From assembly GCF_002094305.1 (NCBI RefSeq), contig NZ_LWTX01000002.1, positions 372,001 to 436,000 on the forward strand: a stretch of 64,000 nt of DNA, written 5' to 3'. Shown one piece after another: positions 1-8,086 of the stretch (position 1 is its first letter; every line of letters begins with the position of its first letter). This stretch comes from Prescottella equi (lineage in GTDB: Bacteria; Actinomycetota; Actinomycetes; Mycobacteriales; Mycobacteriaceae). The notes below the pieces were generated by a model. That model saw only the letters and a list, made by a program, of their open reading frames with translations. It did no database searches and was not told the DNA's origin. The position numbers were made by a program, and so were the translations under genes.

Positions 1-327
1 GGCGTGAAGTCGTTCTGCCGCACCTTCGCCGAGGGCCTGTGGCTCGAGATGCGCGAATACGACGTCGACGTTCTCGAAATGGTCCTCGGTGTCACCCGCA
101 CCCCGGCGATGGACCGGGCCGGGCTGAACATGGACATCGACGGCCTCCATGTCTCCGAACCGGCGGACGTGGCTGCGCAAGCGATAGCGAACATCGGGAA
201 CGGCCCGGTGTTCGTCACCAAGGGCAACGAGGAGAAGGCCGAGCGTCGCAGCGGCGGCGATCGCGTCCGGATCCTGCTCGACGCGCACGACGAGGCACTG
301 CAGATGCTCCCGCCGGAAACTGTGTAG
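1..327 (+). CDS. Short-chain dehydrogenase/reductase, C-terminal fragment
   Basis: The reading frame is already open at the first base, so only the last 108 residues of a longer gene are visible. The start of the fragment (VKSFCRTFAEGLW) resembles the segment just after the catalytic Tyr-x-x-x-Lys of SDR enzymes, and the following stretch (VLGVTRTPAMDRAG) matches the usual loop covering the substrate pocket. An NAD(P)-dependent oxidoreductase is therefore likely, but the Rossmann half and the catalytic residues lie outside the window and the substrate cannot be named. It converges on the reverse-strand operon that ends at 380. Confidence 0.6.
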   Translation, partial: GVKSFCRTFAEGLWLEMREYDVDVLEMVLGVTRTPAMDRAGLNMDIDGLHVSEPADVAAQAIANIGNGPVFVTKGNEEKAERRSGGDRVRILLDAHDEALQMLPPETV

Positions 328-336
328 CCCAACCCT

Positions 337-372
337 TCCGGGGTCGGCCGCGCACTTGCGACCGGCCCCGGA
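337..372. terminator. Hairpin between convergent genes
   Basis: TCCGGGG at 337-343 pairs with CCCCGGA at 366-372, with further partial pairing inward. It lies in the 52-base gap between two convergent genes, so it could end transcription in both directions. There is no T tract, which is common in high-GC actinobacteria. Confidence 0.5.
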
Positions 373-379
373 TTCGCGT

Positions 380-1303
380 TCAGCGGCCGACGAGTTGCTC
401 CGACAGTTCCCACAGCTCCTCTGCGGTCGACGGATCCACGGCATGCCGGGACGCCCTGCCGACAGCGCAGTCGGCGAGGTACGCCCCGCCCGCGGAGTCC
501 AGTTCCGTGGCGGTCGCCGCCCACACCGATGTCGCTACCGCGGCGGGGATGGACTTGAGATTCTCCAGCAGGCCCGGCTTCCCGGCGCTCATCGCCTTCA
601 TCTCGGCGAAGTCGTCGCGGGCCATGTACCGCGACAGGCCGGTCGCGCACACGCCGGGATGCACTGCGAATGCCTGGATCCCACTGTCCGCGTACCGCTT
701 CTGCAGCTCGATCGTCATGAGGACGTTGGCCGCCTTGGACTGCGCATACGCGACGAACTTGTCGTACTCCCGGTCCCGGAAGTTCGGATCGGCGAGATCG
801 ACGGCATGCGCGCGGTGCGCGTCCGACGACACGGTGACCACCCTGGACGGGGTCCCGGCCCGGCCTGCCGCAGCGATCAGGTTCGGCAGCAGCAGCGTGG
901 TGAGAAGGAAATGACCCAGGTGGTTCGTGCCGAATTGCAACTCGAACCCGTCGGCGGTGCGCTCGAACGGCGTGTACATCACACCGGCGTTGTTGATCAG
1001 CAGGTCGATCGGCTGCCCGCCCAGGCTCTCGGCGGCGCCGCGAACGCTCGACAGGTCGGCCAGATCGATTGCCGTGACGAGCAGTTCGGCGCCGGGCACG
1101 GCCTCACCGATGCCGTCGGCCACGATCGCGGCGGCGTCACCATTGCGGGCCGCGAGGATCACCGTCGCACCGGCGGCAGCCAGCGCTCGCGCGGTTTCCC
1201 CGCCGAGACCGCTCGTCACTCCGGTGACCAGTGCGGTGCGGCCGGTCAGGTCGACTCCGGCGAGCACGTCATCGGTGGTGGTGTCGGGTCCGAAAACATT
1301 CAC
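380..1303 (-). CDS. SDR-family NAD(P)-dependent oxidoreductase
   Basis: A 307-residue classical SDR of the retinol dehydrogenase-like group. The cofactor motif TGVTSGLG lies at about residues 27-34, NNAG at 105-108, the catalytic Ser at about 160, and Tyr187-AQS-Lys191 is the active-site YxxxK. The start is GTG at 1303 because it overlaps the crotonase stop as GTGA; a TTG two codons upstream is possible. It is the last gene of a four-gene reverse operon with a TetR regulator, an LLM flavin/F420 oxidoreductase and a crotonase. That set suggests oxidation of an acyl-CoA, sterol or alcohol substrate that the sequence does not identify. Confidence 0.85.
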   Translation of the reverse strand: MNVFGPDTTTDDVLAGVDLTGRTALVTGVTSGLGGETARALAAAGATVILAARNGDAAAIVADGIGEAVPGAELLVTAIDLADLSSVRGAAESLGGQPIDLLINNAGVMYTPFERTADGFELQFGTNHLGHFLLTTLLLPNLIAAAGRAGTPSRVVTVSSDAHRAHAVDLADPNFRDREYDKFVAYAQSKAANVLMTIELQKRYADSGIQAFAVHPGVCATGLSRYMARDDFAEMKAMSAGKPGLLENLKSIPAAVATSVWAATATELDSAGGAYLADCAVGRASRHAVDPSTAEELWELSEQLVGR

Positions 1304-2112
1304 TTCCAAGGCAATTCCTTCCAATCGGCGGATACCCGCGCGGTCCAGTCGGGGTCGCGGCGGTCGAGGAAGGCGCGCACGCCCTCCGCTGCGTCCGCGG
1401 TGCCCATGACCCGGTGGTGCAGTTCGGTCTCGTATCCGGCCACCTCGCGGGGCGCGAAACCCTCTCGTGCGCTGTCCCACAGCAGTCGCTTGCTCAGCGC
1501 CGCCGACATCGGTGCGACGTTGGTCGCGATGTCCCGCGCCGTGGCGAGCGCGGCGGGCAGAACCTGGCCGGCGGGCAGCGACCGGCTCGCGAGCCCCAGC
1601 CGGACCGCCTCGGGGCCGTCGAAGGTGCGCCCGGTGAGCAGGACGTCCGCGGCCACCGCCAAGCCGGCGACGCGCGCGACCGTCCAGTGCGACATCATGT
1701 CGGGCACGACACCGCGCCGCACCTGCGGGATCGCATACTTCGCGTCGTCGGCGACGATGCGGATGTCGGCCTGCATCGCGAGAGTGAGGCCGATCCCGAT
1801 CGCGTGCCCGTTGACGGCCGCGATCACCGGTTTGCGGATCTCGAACGCGGCCGGGTCCACCGGGGACGCGGAGAAGCCGCTGTCGGTCGGGGAGGCGAAC
1901 GTCTCGCCCTCCGCAGTGAGATCGGCACCCGCGCAGAAAGCCGGCGGGGTGCCGGTGAGGACGACCGCGCGGACCGCATCGTCGGCGTCGAGTTCGCCGT
2001 ACAGGTCACCGAGACGGCGACCCATGTCACCGGTGAACGCGTTGCGCGCCGCCGGCCGATTGAGCGTGAGAACCGCGACGCCGCCGTCGATCTCGATCAG
2101 CACGTCACTCAC
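1300..2112 (-). CDS. Enoyl-CoA hydratase/isomerase family protein
   Basis: A 270-residue crotonase-fold protein. It has the oxyanion-hole segment FCAGADL at about 59-65 and the second glycine-rich segment [15 protein letters not shown] at about 102-116. At the positions that are usually the two catalytic glutamates of hydratases I read Gln130 (in AIPQV) and Asp138 (in VVPDM), so it may be an isomerase, hydrolase or altered hydratase. The start GTG at 2112 overlaps the stop of the upstream LLM gene as GTGA, and its own stop overlaps the SDR start the same way, so translation is probably coupled across the operon. Confidence 0.85.
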   Translation of the reverse strand: MSDVLIEIDGGVAVLTLNRPAARNAFTGDMGRRLGDLYGELDADDAVRAVVLTGTPPAFCAGADLTAEGETFASPTDSGFSASPVDPAAFEIRKPVIAAVNGHAIGIGLTLAMQADIRIVADDAKYAIPQVRRGVVPDMMSHWTVARVAGLAVAADVLLTGRTFDGPEAVRLGLASRSLPAGQVLPAALATARDIATNVAPMSAALSKRLLWDSAREGFAPREVAGYETELHHRVMGTADAAEGVRAFLDRRDPDWTARVSADWKELPWK

Positions 2113-3128
2113 GGCGACGTCAGCTTTTTCACGGCCGCGACCAGATCGGTAATGTACCCGTCCCGGATCGGGTAGCCCGGGAAGTAGCAGCACACGCGGT
2201 CGCTGTAGGCACCGAACCGCTCGACGATCTCGGCGGCGCATTCCTCGGGCGTGCCGTGCACCGCGAGGGCCGTGAGCATCTTGTCGTCGATCAGCTCCGC
2301 CATCGCGGCGTACTCGCCGACCTTGGATAAAGCGTTGAGCTCGGGTTGCAGGTCCCCCCAGCCCTCGACGTCGAGGACCGGGCGGTAGGCGGGCGTGGAT
2401 CCGTAGAAGGCGAGCAGGCTCCGCACGCCGCGCGACGCCGCGGCCAGCTCGTCCGGGGTGCGTCCTGTTCCCACGATCACCTGCGGGTAGATCGCGAGAT
2501 CCGCGGCGTGGCGTCCGGCGCGGACGAGCCCCTCCTCGATCGCCGGCAGCGTGCGCTCGCGGTAGTGCCGAACGCTGTTGAACGGCATGACGAGCAACCC
2601 GTCTGCGACCTCGGCGGCGGTGCGCGTCATCACCGGTCCGAGCGCGCCGAGACAGATCGGGGGCGGACCGTACGGGTTGGGTCCGGGGTCGAACGTGGGC
2701 GGCATCAGCGTGTGGGTGGTGAACTCCCCCTCGAACCGCAGGCGCGAATTGCCCTCCCACGCATCGAAGATCGCCTTCACCGCGAGAACGATCTCCCGCA
2801 TCCGCGCGGCCGGGCGTGACCACTCGGCGCCGTACCGCTTCTCGATGTGCGGCCGGATCTGCGAGCCCAGCCCGAGGCGGAAGCGGCCGCGGCTGAGCGT
2901 CTGCAGGTCGTAGGCGGTGTGCGCGAGGTGCATCGGGCTGCGCGGCAACGCGATCGCGACGTTGGTCATGAGGTCGGCATCGACCGCGCCCGCCGCCGCC
3001 ACCAGTGGGAGGAACACGTCGTGTGGGCCCTCGAACGTGAACAGTCCGTCCACGCCGAGGTCGACGAGTTCCCGCGCGCGGGCTGCCGCCCTCTCCGGGC
3101 GTCCGTCGAGTTGGACGTCGATCTTCAC
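2109..3128 (-). CDS. LLM-class F420-dependent oxidoreductase
   Basis: A 339-residue luciferase-like monooxygenase-fold protein. It opens with MKIDVQLDG and has the family hallmarks GPHDVFLPLVAAA, the SRGRFRLGLGSQIRPHIEKRY block and the PPICLGALGPVMTR block. In actinobacteria this subfamily normally uses coenzyme F420; the substrate is unknown. The start GTG at 3128 overlaps the TetR stop as GTGA and the end overlaps the crotonase start, so it sits in the middle of the operon. F420 rather than FMN use is a family inference, not something visible in the sequence. Confidence 0.85.
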   Translation of the reverse strand: MKIDVQLDGRPERAAARARELVDLGVDGLFTFEGPHDVFLPLVAAAGAVDADLMTNVAIALPRSPMHLAHTAYDLQTLSRGRFRLGLGSQIRPHIEKRYGAEWSRPAARMREIVLAVKAIFDAWEGNSRLRFEGEFTTHTLMPPTFDPGPNPYGPPPICLGALGPVMTRTAAEVADGLLVMPFNSVRHYRERTLPAIEEGLVRAGRHAADLAIYPQVIVGTGRTPDELAAASRGVRSLLAFYGSTPAYRPVLDVEGWGDLQPELNALSKVGEYAAMAELIDDKMLTALAVHGTPEECAAEIVERFGAYSDRVCCYFPGYPIRDGYITDLVAAVKKLTSP

Positions 3129-3739
3129 GACTCGCTCTCCTTCACTTCTACAGCCAGTTCGTCACCGTGCGCGGCCAGCACGTGGAGCGCGCCGGCGAGG
3201 GCGGCCACGAACGCGTCGGCGCCGGCTCCGCCCTGAGTGAGCCCTCGAATCGACGTGGTGCCGGTGAGGATCTCGAACAAGGTGGCCGCGTCCACCGGTC
3301 CCGGAATCTCCCCTCGGTCCGCTGCGAGCTCGATTCGAGCAGTGAAGGCAGCCCGCACGGGATCCTGCAGCGAGAGCAGCCTCGCGCGATCCGCATCTGT
3401 CCGAATGTCGGCCAGCAGCCCGGGCACGCCCGCGCGGGCAGCGGGACTCGCCGACCGTGACAGGAAGACTCGCACCCATGTGGCCAGGTCCGCACGGAGA
3501 TCGTGCGTGGCCTCGGGCAGCCTGTGCGCGCCGGGTCCGTGGACCGCTTCCTCGAGGAGCGCCTCCCGGGTGGGCCAGCGGCGGTAGATCGCCGGGGCGC
3601 TCACGTTGGACCGGCGTGCAATCGCCGAGATCGTGGTCTGCTGATAGCCGACCTCGCGGAGCAGTCGCCGCGCGGCGACGAGGACCGCGTGATCCTTTCC
3701 GGGGTCACGGGGTCGACCGATGCGGGGCGAAGTCTCCAT
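3125..3739 (-). CDS. TetR/AcrR family transcriptional repressor
   Basis: A 204-residue regulator with an N-terminal helix-turn-helix (TTISAIARRSNVSAPAIYRRW, about residues 35-55) and a variable ligand-binding C-terminal half. It is the first gene of the reverse operon and probably represses itself and the three enzymes behind it. The ATG at 3739 lies just downstream of a cluster of ACGT-containing half sites (3741-3764), the likely operator. The inducer is unknown, though an acyl-CoA or steroid-like metabolite would fit the enzymes. Confidence 0.85.
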   Translation of the reverse strand: METSPRIGRPRDPGKDHAVLVAARRLLREVGYQQTTISAIARRSNVSAPAIYRRWPTREALLEEAVHGPGAHRLPEATHDLRADLATWVRVFLSRSASPAARAGVPGLLADIRTDADRARLLSLQDPVRAAFTARIELAADRGEIPGPVDAATLFEILTGTTSIRGLTQGGAGADAFVAALAGALHVLAAHGDELAVEVKESES

Positions 3740-3740
3740 T

Positions 3741-3764
3741 ACGTTTCACGTTAATACGTTACGT
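3741..3764. promoter_or_regulatory. Putative TetR operator with repeated ACGT half sites
   Basis: Four copies of ACGT occur within 24 bases directly in front of the regulator's ATG, around an approximately symmetrical centre (ACGTTAATACGT). The AT-rich look stands out from the surrounding high-GC DNA. Its position between the divergent TetR operon and the ABC-F gene suits an autoregulatory operator. Confidence 0.5.
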
Positions 3765-3854
3765 TTTTCCACGGGCCCGATTCGCCATATCCCGCGAGCT
3801 CTGGCGCCCGCAACCTCATCGCACGGGCGGATGCCGACCTGGGACAATCGACCC

Positions 3855-5492
3855 GTGACTGCAACACTGCGTATCTCCGGCCTCTCCGCATCCCGGGGCG
3901 AGCGCACGCTATTCTCCGATCTCGACCTGACCGTCGCGCCCGGCGACGTGATCGGCCTGGTCGGCGCGAACGGCGCCGGGAAGTCGACGCTGCTCACAAC
4001 GCTCGCAGGGGTCGGGAACGCGGACATCGAGGGCACCGTCACGCTCAGCCCGCCCGACGCGACCGTCGGCTACCTCGCGCAGGAACCCGACCGGATCGAG
4101 GGCGAGACGGTACTCGAGTTCCTCGGCCGACGGACCGGCGTCACCGCCGCCGAAACCGCGATGAACGCCGCGGCCGAGTCGCTCGCGGACGGCGGGGAGG
4201 ACCTCTACTCCCCCGCCCTCGACAAGTGGCTCGCCCTCGGCGGCGCGGATCTCGCCGAGCGTGCCGAGAAGGTCCTCGCCGATCTGGGTCTCGACGTCAC
4301 AGGCGACGCCCACATGACGGACCTCTCCGGTGGACAGGCCGCACGGGCGGGCCTGGCGTCGTTGCTGCTCTCGCGCTACGACGTCCTGCTGCTCGACGAG
4401 CCGACCAACGACCTCGATCTGCCCGGACTCGAGCAGCTCGAACAGTTCGTCGCCGAGACCCGGACGGCACTGGTGGTGGTCAGTCACGATCGGGAGTTCC
4501 TGGCGCGCACCGTTACCGGCATCGTCGAACTCGATCTCGCGCAGCAGCAGATCGCGGTGTACGACGGCGGGTACGAGTCGTACCTCGCCGAACGCGAGGT
4601 GGCCAGGCGGCACGCGCGCGAGGCCTACGACGAGTACGCAGGGAACCTGTCGGCACTCGAGGACCGCGCACAGATGCAACGTAACTGGCTCGAGCACGGC
4701 GTCCGCAACGCGCGCCGCAAGGCCAAGGGCGGCGACGCGGACAAGATGGGCCGCAAGGCACGCGCCGAGTCCACCGAGAAGCAGGCCGCGAAGGCGCGGC
4801 AGACGCAGCGCCGGATCGAGCGGCTCGAGGTGGTCGAGGAGCCCCGCAAGGAGTGGGAGTTGCGGATGGAGATCGCTGCGGCACCGCGCAGCGGCGCGGT
4901 CGTGGCCACGCTCAGCGGTGCCGTGGTCCGCCGCGACGCGTTCACGTTCGGTCCCGTCACCGCACAGATCGACTGGGGTGACCGAATTCTCGTGACCGGC
5001 CCGAACGGGTCCGGCAAGTCGACGCTGTTGAAGGTCCTGCTCGGGAAGCTGCCACCCGACGAGGGCACCGCAACCCTCGGCTCGGGTGTCGCGGTGGGCG
5101 AGATCGACCAGGCGCGCGGACTTTTCGAAGGCGACGAGCCGCTGGCCGACGCATTCGGCGCACAGGTCCCCGACTGGCCCGAGGCGGACGTCCGCACGCT
5201 GTTGGCGAAGTTCGGACTCAAGGGTCACCACGTGCTGCGGTCCGCGGCGTCGCTGTCGCCGGGCGAACGCACCCGCGCGGCGCTGGCGCTGCTGCAGGCC
5301 CGTGGGGTCAATCTGCTGGTCCTCGACGAGCCCACCAACCACCTCGACCTGCCCGCGATCGAGCAGCTCGAGCAGGCGATGGAATCGTTCACCGGCACGC
5401 TGCTGCTGGTCACCCACGACCGTCGGATGCTGGGCACCATGCGGCACACCCGGCGCTGGCACATGGACGGTGGCGGGCTGACGGAGGAGTAG
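3855..5492 (+). CDS. ABC-F family ATPase (ribosome-acting or antibiotic-resistance type)
   Basis: A 545-residue protein with two complete ABC ATPase domains and no membrane segment, the hallmark of ABC-F proteins that act at the ribosome. Domain 1 has Walker A GANGAGKST, signature LSGGQ and Walker B LLLDEPTNDLD. Domain 2 has GPNGSGKST, a signature altered to LSPGE, and LVLDEPTNHLD. A charged linker lies between them (about residues 240-330). GTG at 3855 is preferred because homology begins there and CAAT/ACAAT sits a -10 distance upstream; an ATG at 3831 is the alternative. It resembles mycobacterial Rv1473-type proteins formerly called macrolide exporters. Confidence 0.85.
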   Translation: MTATLRISGLSASRGERTLFSDLDLTVAPGDVIGLVGANGAGKSTLLTTLAGVGNADIEGTVTLSPPDATVGYLAQEPDRIEGETVLEFLGRRTGVTAAETAMNAAAESLADGGEDLYSPALDKWLALGGADLAERAEKVLADLGLDVTGDAHMTDLSGGQAARAGLASLLLSRYDVLLLDEPTNDLDLPGLEQLEQFVAETRTALVVVSHDREFLARTVTGIVELDLAQQQIAVYDGGYESYLAEREVARRHAREAYDEYAGNLSALEDRAQMQRNWLEHGVRNARRKAKGGDADKMGRKARAESTEKQAAKARQTQRRIERLEVVEEPRKEWELRMEIAAAPRSGAVVATLSGAVVRRDAFTFGPVTAQIDWGDRILVTGPNGSGKSTLLKVLLGKLPPDEGTATLGSGVAVGEIDQARGLFEGDEPLADAFGAQVPDWPEADVRTLLAKFGLKGHHVLRSAASLSPGERTRAALALLQARGVNLLVLDEPTNHLDLPAIEQLEQAMESFTGTLLLVTHDRRMLGTMRHTRRWHMDGGGLTEE

Positions 5493-5500
5493 GCGCTTCG

Positions 5501-5550
5501 CGCCCGTGCGCCTTTTCGGTAGCTGGAACCACCAAAAAGGCGCACGGGCG
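5501..5550. terminator. Long perfect hairpin, bidirectional terminator or REP-like element
   Basis: CGCCCGTGCGCCTTTT at 5501-5516 pairs perfectly with AAAAGGCGCACGGGCG at 5535-5550, and GGT/ACC extend the stem inward around a 10-base loop. It fills the 68-base gap between the convergent ABC-F and DyP genes. Read in either direction, the stem ends in a run of A or T. Confidence 0.75.
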
Positions 5551-5560
5551 ACGAAGTCGC

Positions 5561-6754
5561 CTAGGCGAGCAGACCCTGCCCCAGGTACTCGCCCTTCCGG
5601 CACCCCGGGAGGATCGCGAACACCGCCGAGCCGATCGGCGTCGACCACTGGTTGAACATGTCGGCCTCCGCCAGCCGCTGCTGGACCGGCAGGTACTGGG
5701 CGTCGACGTCGGCCTGGTAGGCGACGAAGATCAGCCCCGAGTCGGACACTCCGATGCCGTCTGGGGCCTCGTCGTAGTTGTACGCCCGACGGTGGAAACG
5801 CTCCCGCGGCGCCATCGGGCGGGCTCGCGCGATGTGCGAGAACTCGGGGATGATCTTCAAACCGCCGCGGCCGGTGGCGTCGAAATCCGGTGCGTCGTGC
5901 TCGGATTCACCGGTCAACGGCGCGCCGTCGGACATCCGCCGGCCCATCACCTCGTCCCGTCCGGGCCGGTCGAGTTCGTCCCACCCGTCCAGGTCGAGGT
6001 GGATCCGCCGGATCACCACCGACGTCCCACCCGCGAACCACGGCTGCTCGGCGCCGTCGTTCCACACCACTTGCGCGAAGTCGTCGCTGCCGGACGCCGG
6101 GTTGACGGTGCCGTCGACCTGCCCCATGAGGTTCCGCATCGTGGTGCCCTCGGGTTCGCTGCCCCGGGCCCGACGGAAACCGCGCTGGACCCAGCGCACC
6201 GTCGCGGTGCCCCGCGCGGCCTTGAGCAGCACCCGCAATGCGTGCGCCACGGTGACAGGGTCGTCCGAGCCGACGTGCAACAGGAGGTCACCGCCGTTCC
6301 AGCGGTCCTCGAGCTTGTCGATCTCGAACGGTGGCAACGGCTTGCACCAGGACGGCCGCTTGTCCTCGACCGCCGCGGCACGGAACGCGCCCGGTCCGAA
6401 ACCGACCGTGACGGTGAGCCGCGCCGGTGCTGTCGCGAGGTCCGGTTCGGTGTCGGCGAGGGCGCCGCGCCCCTCGGTGAGGCGCGCGGCGTCGTCGGTC
6501 CACACCCGCATCAGCCGCACGAGCGCGGCCCGGTCGGTGCCGGGACGCAGGTCAAGGCCCACGAACGTGGCATGAGCCTGTGGCGTGGTCTCGATCCCGG
6601 CCTGGTGTTCCCCGTGGAACGGGACGGTCTCCGCGACGACGTCGGCCTTCGCGGGACGCGCGGCGACGGTGCCGGCGCCCAGACCGAGGCCGACGCCGCC
6701 GACGGCAGCGGCGGCACCGACCCCGAACAGTTGACGACGGCTGAGGTCAGCCAC
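5561..6754 (-). CDS. Tat-exported DyP-type haem peroxidase (EfeB-like)
   Basis: A 397-residue dye-decolorising peroxidase. The N-terminus carries a twin-arginine signal (SRRQLFG, residues 5-11, then a hydrophobic stretch to about 32), so it is exported folded. The family signature GxxDG appears as GQVDG, and a conserved region around PEFSHIARARP holds the probable proximal haem histidine. Such enzymes oxidise dyes or phenolics with hydrogen peroxide, or act in iron uptake. The GTG start at 6754 overlaps the PCu(A)C gene by 8 bases. No EfeO or EfeU partner is nearby, so a role linked to copper or oxidative stress is as likely as iron uptake. Confidence 0.88.
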   Translation of the reverse strand: MADLSRRQLFGVGAAAAVGGVGLGLGAGTVAARPAKADVVAETVPFHGEHQAGIETTPQAHATFVGLDLRPGTDRAALVRLMRVWTDDAARLTEGRGALADTEPDLATAPARLTVTVGFGPGAFRAAAVEDKRPSWCKPLPPFEIDKLEDRWNGGDLLLHVGSDDPVTVAHALRVLLKAARGTATVRWVQRGFRRARGSEPEGTTMRNLMGQVDGTVNPASGSDDFAQVVWNDGAEQPWFAGGTSVVIRRIHLDLDGWDELDRPGRDEVMGRRMSDGAPLTGESEHDAPDFDATGRGGLKIIPEFSHIARARPMAPRERFHRRAYNYDEAPDGIGVSDSGLIFVAYQADVDAQYLPVQQRLAEADMFNQWSTPIGSAVFAILPGCRKGEYLGQGLLA

Positions 6755-7325
6755 CGTGCGCCTCGCCCTGGCCGTGGTCCTGCATCGCGCCGTCCATCCC
6801 GCCCGACGTCTCGCCGTGCGATGCACCGTCGCCGTAGTCCTCTCGGGCGCCGGTGAAGTCGCGGACCTGCGCGGTGAACTGTGCCGTCGCGCCGTCGGCG
6901 AACGTAAACGTGAACGGGACGTCGCTGCCGGCCCGGACCGGCGCGGGCAGATCGAACAGCATGATGTGGTCACCGCCCGGCGCCAACTCGTACGAGCTGT
7001 TCGCCTGGACAACCACCCCGCCGTCCTTCTCGCGCATCTTCATCGCACCGGTGCCGTCGGGAGCCATCTCGTGCAGTTCGACCCGGGGCGAGACGCCGGT
7101 GGTGACGGACGTCAGGGTGACGTCGGAATCCGAGTCGTTGACGATCGTTCCGAACATCGCAGTCATGCCGGAGTCGGCCGCCTTGACCCAGGAATCCTCG
7201 AACGAGATCGCCGAGGTGTCGGTCGTCGAACCGGATTCCTCGGAGTTGCTGCAGCCGGTGAGGACGAGTGCCGTTGCCGCGGTCACGCCGATCGCAAGGG
7301 TGCGGGCGCGGGTGAATGCCTTCAT
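6747..7325 (-). CDS. PCu(A)C-type periplasmic copper chaperone lipoprotein
   Basis: A 192-residue lipoprotein with signal peptide and lipobox LTGC (Cys25). The PCu(A)C copper site is visible as His85, a Met cluster at 95-97, and His120-x-Met122. The last 25 residues add a His- and Met-rich tail (HGETSGGMDGAMQDHG), a probable extra metal-binding segment. The family delivers Cu(I) to cytochrome oxidase or other cuproenzymes outside the membrane. It is followed, with an 8-base overlap, by the DyP peroxidase and preceded by a small membrane protein on the same strand. Confidence 0.88.
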   Translation of the reverse strand: MKAFTRARTLAIGVTAATALVLTGCSNSEESGSTTDTSAISFEDSWVKAADSGMTAMFGTIVNDSDSDVTLTSVTTGVSPRVELHEMAPDGTGAMKMREKDGGVVVQANSSYELAPGGDHIMLFDLPAPVRAGSDVPFTFTFADGATAQFTAQVRDFTGAREDYGDGASHGETSGGMDGAMQDHGQGEAHGG

Positions 7326-7345
7326 GTACGTGTGCCTTTCGAATG

Positions 7346-7376
7346 CGGGCGCGCAGCAACCAATGACGGGCGCGCA
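7346..7376. promoter_or_regulatory. Direct repeat upstream of the copper chaperone gene
   Basis: CGGGCGCGCA occurs at 7346-7355 and again at 7367-7376, exactly 21 bases apart (two helical turns). It lies just upstream of the chaperone's ATG in the 117-base gap behind the membrane-protein gene. It may bind a regulator; chance similarity in GC-rich DNA is not excluded. Confidence 0.25.
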
Positions 7377-7442
7377 ACCCGCAGGGTGTGAGGGGACGCG
7401 CGTCGCCGGAGAGAAGGCCGGGGACGCGGTGAGTGAGAGAGG

Positions 7443-7985
7443 TCAGGCCCGGACGGGTGGGCCGCGGCGCGCGATGGGCCCTACCGCCACGAGCGAGCGC
7501 GCTGGGCGGATGTCGTCGACGACGTGCGGCAACGCCGGTTCCAGACGGACCGGGAGGACCGCGACGATGCTGGGCAGGATCCGGCGCAGCGCGGCGGCGG
7601 CGCGGGGACCGACGAGTTCGGCGCCCGCGATGAGTACGGCGCACGCGACGACTGCGACCGAGTGGGCGAGCAGCATCGGCGTCGTCGAATGCGAACCCGA
7701 GTGCATCGCGCCGTGCGCATCACCGAGGGAGAGCGCGGAGTGCGAGAGCACCTGGCCGGTCGCGAGGACGGGAACGAGCCACCGACGTCGGGTGGCGAGC
7801 GCGGGAACCGCGATCACCGCGGCAGCCAGGACCGCGGCGACACCGCCGAGCAGAAGGAACGTCGACCCCTGCGGTGCGCCGCCTCCGGCCAGTCCGTGCG
7901 CGCCGATCGCGAGCGTGACGACGGATGCAGCGACAGCGAGGCCACGCACCTGGCGTGCGAGCTCCTCACCTGGGCCGATCCGCAT
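7443..7985 (-). CDS. Small multi-pass membrane protein, unknown function
   Basis: A 180-residue protein with about four hydrophobic segments (roughly 18-35, 42-62, 70-87 and 105-122). A His/Met/Ser-rich loop (SLGDAHGAMHSGSHSTTPM) precedes the last of these, and the C-terminus is basic and Pro-rich. The loop composition and the adjacent copper chaperone suggest a metal-linked role, but I recognise no family. ATG at 7985. It is upstream of and on the same strand as the chaperone and DyP genes, with a 117-base gap, so co-transcription is possible. Confidence 0.6.
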   Translation of the reverse strand: MRIGPGEELARQVRGLAVAASVVTLAIGAHGLAGGGAPQGSTFLLLGGVAAVLAAAVIAVPALATRRRWLVPVLATGQVLSHSALSLGDAHGAMHSGSHSTTPMLLAHSVAVVACAVLIAGAELVGPRAAAALRRILPSIVAVLPVRLEPALPHVVDDIRPARSLVAVGPIARRGPPVRA

Positions 7986-8050
7986 GCCCAGAGGTTACTA
8001 CAGGCAGTCGTACCCACCGGAGATCGGAGCCTGCGGACCGTTGTCTCGAT

Positions 8051-8083
8051 TTGACACATCGTTAGGTTTTCCCAACGATGTGT
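8051..8083 (+). promoter_or_regulatory. Promoter overlapped by a perfect inverted repeat (autoregulatory operator)
   Basis: ACACATCGTT at 8054-8063 and AACGATGTGT at 8074-8083 form a perfect 10-base inverted repeat with a 10-base spacer. A consensus -35 TTGACA lies at 8051-8056, and 17 bases later AACGAT (8074-8079) can serve as -10. The predicted transcription start falls at about 8086-8087, on the ATG of the HTH gene, so the mRNA would be leaderless and the repeat would cover the core promoter. Confidence 0.65.
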
Positions 8084-8086
8084 TGC

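Noticed and set aside
39-2175. Several long forward frames over the first operon
   Set aside because: They are Arg/Pro-rich with no recognisable domain, opposite three well-defined reverse-strand enzymes.
3909-5648. A 579-codon reverse-strand open frame opposite the ABC-F gene
   Set aside because: Its residues are the Arg/Val/Gly-rich mirror of a GC-rich gene; the forward frame has all Walker motifs. It is a shadow.
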